A DNA stretch of 60,288 bases. Source: Planctomycetia bacterium (GTDB lineage: Bacteria; Planctomycetota; Phycisphaerae; Phycisphaerales; SM1A02). Made by a program: the position numbers and the translations under genes. This document shows, piece after piece, positions 59,841 to 60,288 of the stretch. The DNA lies in contig SYGP01000004.1 of NCBI GenBank assembly GCA_005799495.1, positions 1 through 60,288 on the forward strand, in the 5' to 3' direction. Under the pieces are notes generated by a model. It made no database searches and was not told where the DNA came from. It worked only from the letters and a program-made list of their open reading frames with translations. Numbering within the stretch: the first letter of the stretch is position 1; the number at the start of each line of letters is the position of its first letter.

Positions 59841-60288
59841 ATGATTGTGAATCCCATCGTGAATCCCCCGAGTCCTCTGGCTGGTCTTCTGGCTGCCTCC
59901 CGCTGCGCTCCTCTCTCTGCAATGGAACGCTCTCGATCGATGTCGTTTCCGCTCCCGATGGCGTACGACGAGGAGGAGGAGAACGAGGAGGACTTCGATC
60001 TCGAGGAAGAGGATGACTTTGAGGATGAGGAGTTCGGCGATGAGGATGGCTTTGGCGAGGACGAGGATGGATCGAAGCCGAAGCAGGATCCCAACGCGGA
60101 GGAAGACGAGGAAGAAGACGATGACTTTGGTGACGAGGAGGACCTCGAGCCTCAGTCGCTCCCGAACGAGGAGCTTGAAGAGGCTGACGAGGAGGATGAT
60201 GAGGAGGAAGAACGCGTTGGCGGCGGGCGTAGCAGTGGTTCGGACGATGAGGATGACGACGATGACGACGACGACGATGACGACGACG
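59841..60288 (+). CDS. Extremely acidic low-complexity protein, N-terminal part
   Basis: The frame stays open to the right edge. Possible ATGs are 59841, 59922, 59940 and 59958; none has a clear ribosome-binding site. After MAYDEEEENEEDFDL the product is almost only Glu and Asp, with Phe and Gly spaced between, a short basic-polar break around GGGRSSGSDD, and an Asp run up to the edge. I do not recognise a family. Similar acidic tails occur in RNA-polymerase delta-like, histone-chaperone-like and calcium-binding proteins. The C-terminus, which may hold the folded part, is not in view. Confidence 0.6.
   Translation, partial: MIVNPIVNPPSPLAGLLAASRCAPLSAMERSRSMSFPLPMAYDEEEENEEDFDLEEEDDFEDEEFGDEDGFGEDEDGSKPKQDPNAEEDEEEDDDFGDEEDLEPQSLPNEELEEADEEDDEEEERVGGGRSSGSDDEDDDDDDDDDDDD

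Noticed and set aside
59744-60094. Serine-rich 116-codon minus-strand frame at the right edge
   Set aside because: It is the complement of the GAG/GAC/GAT-rich acidic frame, so the Ser runs are an automatic result.
60236-60288. GAC/GAT run at the window end as a CRISPR or satellite array
   Set aside because: Units are 3 bp, in frame with the acidic protein; a simple codon repeat explains it.

Overview
The window looks like ordinary chromosome from a GC-rich planctomycete, most likely class Phycisphaerae. The evidence is a dockerin-like EF-hand tail (31888..32934) beside a pseudopilin (32977..33927), two DUF1080 proteins, a Tat-exported Gfo/Idh/MocA oxidoreductase, a Sel1-repeat lipoprotein and a large secreted PQQ/TPR protein. 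This taxonomic call is an inference from gene families. I see no prophage, insertion sequence, CRISPR array, rRNA or convincing tRNA. About 49 protein genes are packed tightly, often with 4-bp ATGA overlaps.

Layout. 1-6.4 kb: tail of a formylglycine-generating-enzyme-like protein, a phosphodiesterase/TPR protein, a secreted protein of unknown function, a Tat metallophosphoesterase, DUF72 and DUF486 proteins. 6.4-12.5 kb: a four-gene unit of PadR repressor, HAAS/sensor-like membrane protein, ABC ATPase and an ABC-2 permease fused to an M1 peptidase. 12.6-22.4 kb: RRM protein with a true terminator, Sel1 lipoprotein, Kup, Gfo/Idh/MocA, a PAP2-glycosyltransferase fusion and an MFS carrier. 22.5-27.2 kb: SYLF and DUF1080 envelope proteins, SthA, flavin reductase, a Lys-rich protein. 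27.2-31.9 kb: DUF1015-serA-serC serine operon, HD-GYP protein and a mini sigma-4 protein. 32-44 kb: dockerin protein, pseudopilin, Acs, an ABC-2 exporter, AlaS, then tpiA-secG-yicC-PDZ. 44-60.3 kb: Adk, RecJ, UDP-sugar pyrophosphorylase and PhoU, PdxJ, phosphohexomutase, DapA and Nudix, a QueD-like protein with Ppk1, a LEA-like lipoprotein, a 1378-residue PQQ protein and the start of an extremely acidic protein that runs off the end.

The most general signal is in the promoters. Seventeen genes that open a transcription unit, or follow a gap, have a TANNNT hexamer 6-8 nt before the start codon, which is the spacing expected for leaderless mRNAs. Genes inside operons, and a few leadered ones, instead carry Shine-Dalgarno sequences. 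At phoU/pdxJ a single symmetric element appears to serve both directions. I used this pattern to choose several start codons. Other points to check are a SerA with two of its three catalytic residues replaced, a QueD-like protein without the catalytic Cys, the permease-peptidase fusion, and a perfect palindrome in the RRM gene leader.
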